61,706 nt of DNA from assembly GCA_014730295.1 (NCBI GenBank), contig WJIN01000428.1:1-61706 (forward strand), given 5' to 3'. Of the stretch, positions 61,535-61,706 are shown piece after piece. Numbering within the stretch: position 1 is the first letter of the stretch; each line of letters begins with the position of its first letter. Below the pieces are notes generated by a model. That model saw nothing but the letters and a program-made list of their open reading frames with translations. It was not told where the DNA came from and ran no database searches. The stretch comes from Promethearchaeota archaeon. GTDB taxonomy: Archaea > Asgardarchaeota > Lokiarchaeia > Sigynarchaeales > SOKP01. Position numbers and translations under genes: made by a program.

Positions 61535-61706
61535 ATGGGAATAATGTTAGAAGTTAAAAATTTGACGAAGAAATTTGGGGGATTAACAGCGGTGAACGAT
61601 TTTAGTTTTGAAATAGAGCGAGGAGAATTTATCGGACTCATTGGGCCCAATGGAGCGGGCAAAACAACTGTCTTTGATTTAATCTCTGGATTTGAAAATC
61701 CAAGTA
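61535..61706 (+). CDS. livG: ABC transporter ATP-binding protein, LivG type (partial)
   Basis: The gene starts at ATG 61535, 23 nt after livM, and runs off the right edge after 57 codons. The visible N-terminus ([20 protein letters not shown]) and Walker [10 protein letters not shown], followed by DLISGFENP, match LivG-type ATPases of branched-chain amino acid transporters. It completes the LivH-LivM-LivG order of the operon; a LivF partner would be expected beyond the edge. Confidence 0.88.
   Translation, partial: MGIMLEVKNLTKKFGGLTAVNDFSFEIERGEFIGLIGPNGAGKTTVFDLISGFENPS

Noticed and set aside
1..61706. CRISPR arrays, insertion sequences, tRNA and rRNA genes
   Set aside because: No regularly spaced direct repeats, transposase motifs with terminal repeats, complete tRNA cloverleaf or rRNA signature was found on reading both strands.

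Overview
The window looks like a piece of an Asgard archaeal chromosome (Promethearchaeota), most likely a Lokiarchaeia-type organism. It is AT-rich. Genes on both strands are often monocistronic, with archaeal TATA-like promoters and oligo-T terminators. The gene content mixes archaeal informational genes (a splicing-endonuclease-like protein, a PIN-KH-ATPase, a Ski2-type helicase) with bacterial-type metabolism (PurH, FolD, LivKHM) and eukaryotic-signature-like genes: an actin-related protein, a DRG-like TGS GTPase, a longin-like protein and a possible UFL1-like protein. No rRNA, tRNA, CRISPR array, prophage or insertion sequence was recognised.

Layout. 1-10 kb: a gene running off the left edge, a coiled-coil protein, a rubredoxin-like/DUF2231 membrane protein, an SDR, a hydrogenase maturation protease, a tRNA-splicing-endonuclease-like protein without two catalytic residues, a PIN-KH-ATPase, a sirtuin, a LURP-one-like protein, a PHP hydrolase and an aldo/keto reductase. 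9.5-13.6 kb: a minus-strand set of coiled-coil membrane protein, APC permease and DUF2061 protein. 14-28.7 kb: sensor fragment, amidohydrolase-YjbQ fusion, phosphoesterase, sugar kinase, PAP2-like protein, amidohydrolase, flavin reductase, ZIP transporter, methyltransferase/ATP-grasp fusion, threonine synthase with a C-terminal winged helix, ECF S-component and Fpg. 28.9-32.7 kb: a tandemly duplicated two-gene module (91-residue protein plus 7-TM protein) followed by a PAS histidine kinase. 32.7-37.1 kb: a DnaJ-type zinc-finger protein without a J domain, a small ORF with an in-frame TGA, and a Ski2 helicase. 37.1-43.6 kb: a seven-gene minus-strand run with a TGS GTPase, longin-like protein, FolD, a secreted alpha/alpha-toroid protein, an actin-related protein with two zinc ribbons inserted in subdomain 3, a CBS protein and a ModE-like regulator. 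43.7-50.5 kb: MBL hydrolase, PH-like membrane protein, a large winged-helix-rich protein and PurH.

50.7-61.7 kb is the most coherent unit. Two paralogous acyl-CoA-synthetase-like proteins carry an AbrB-like N-terminal hairpin, and both lack the C-terminal catalytic lysine. They flank a 4-hydroxybutyryl-CoA dehydratase-family enzyme and a 7-TM protein. A divergent branched-chain-amino-acid-type ABC transporter follows (binding protein, two permeases, start of the ATPase). Copies or variants of one palindrome (TTTACTTAAGTAAA) lie upstream of each of these transcription units and were not seen elsewhere in the window. For the two synthetase-like genes and the dehydratase the palindrome sits between TATA box and start codon; for the transporter genes it sits upstream of the TATA box. 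I propose one uptake/CoA-metabolism regulon, and that the AbrB/synthetase fusions could be its ligand-sensing regulators. This last step is inference.

All domain calls come from reading motifs in the translations; no database search was run.
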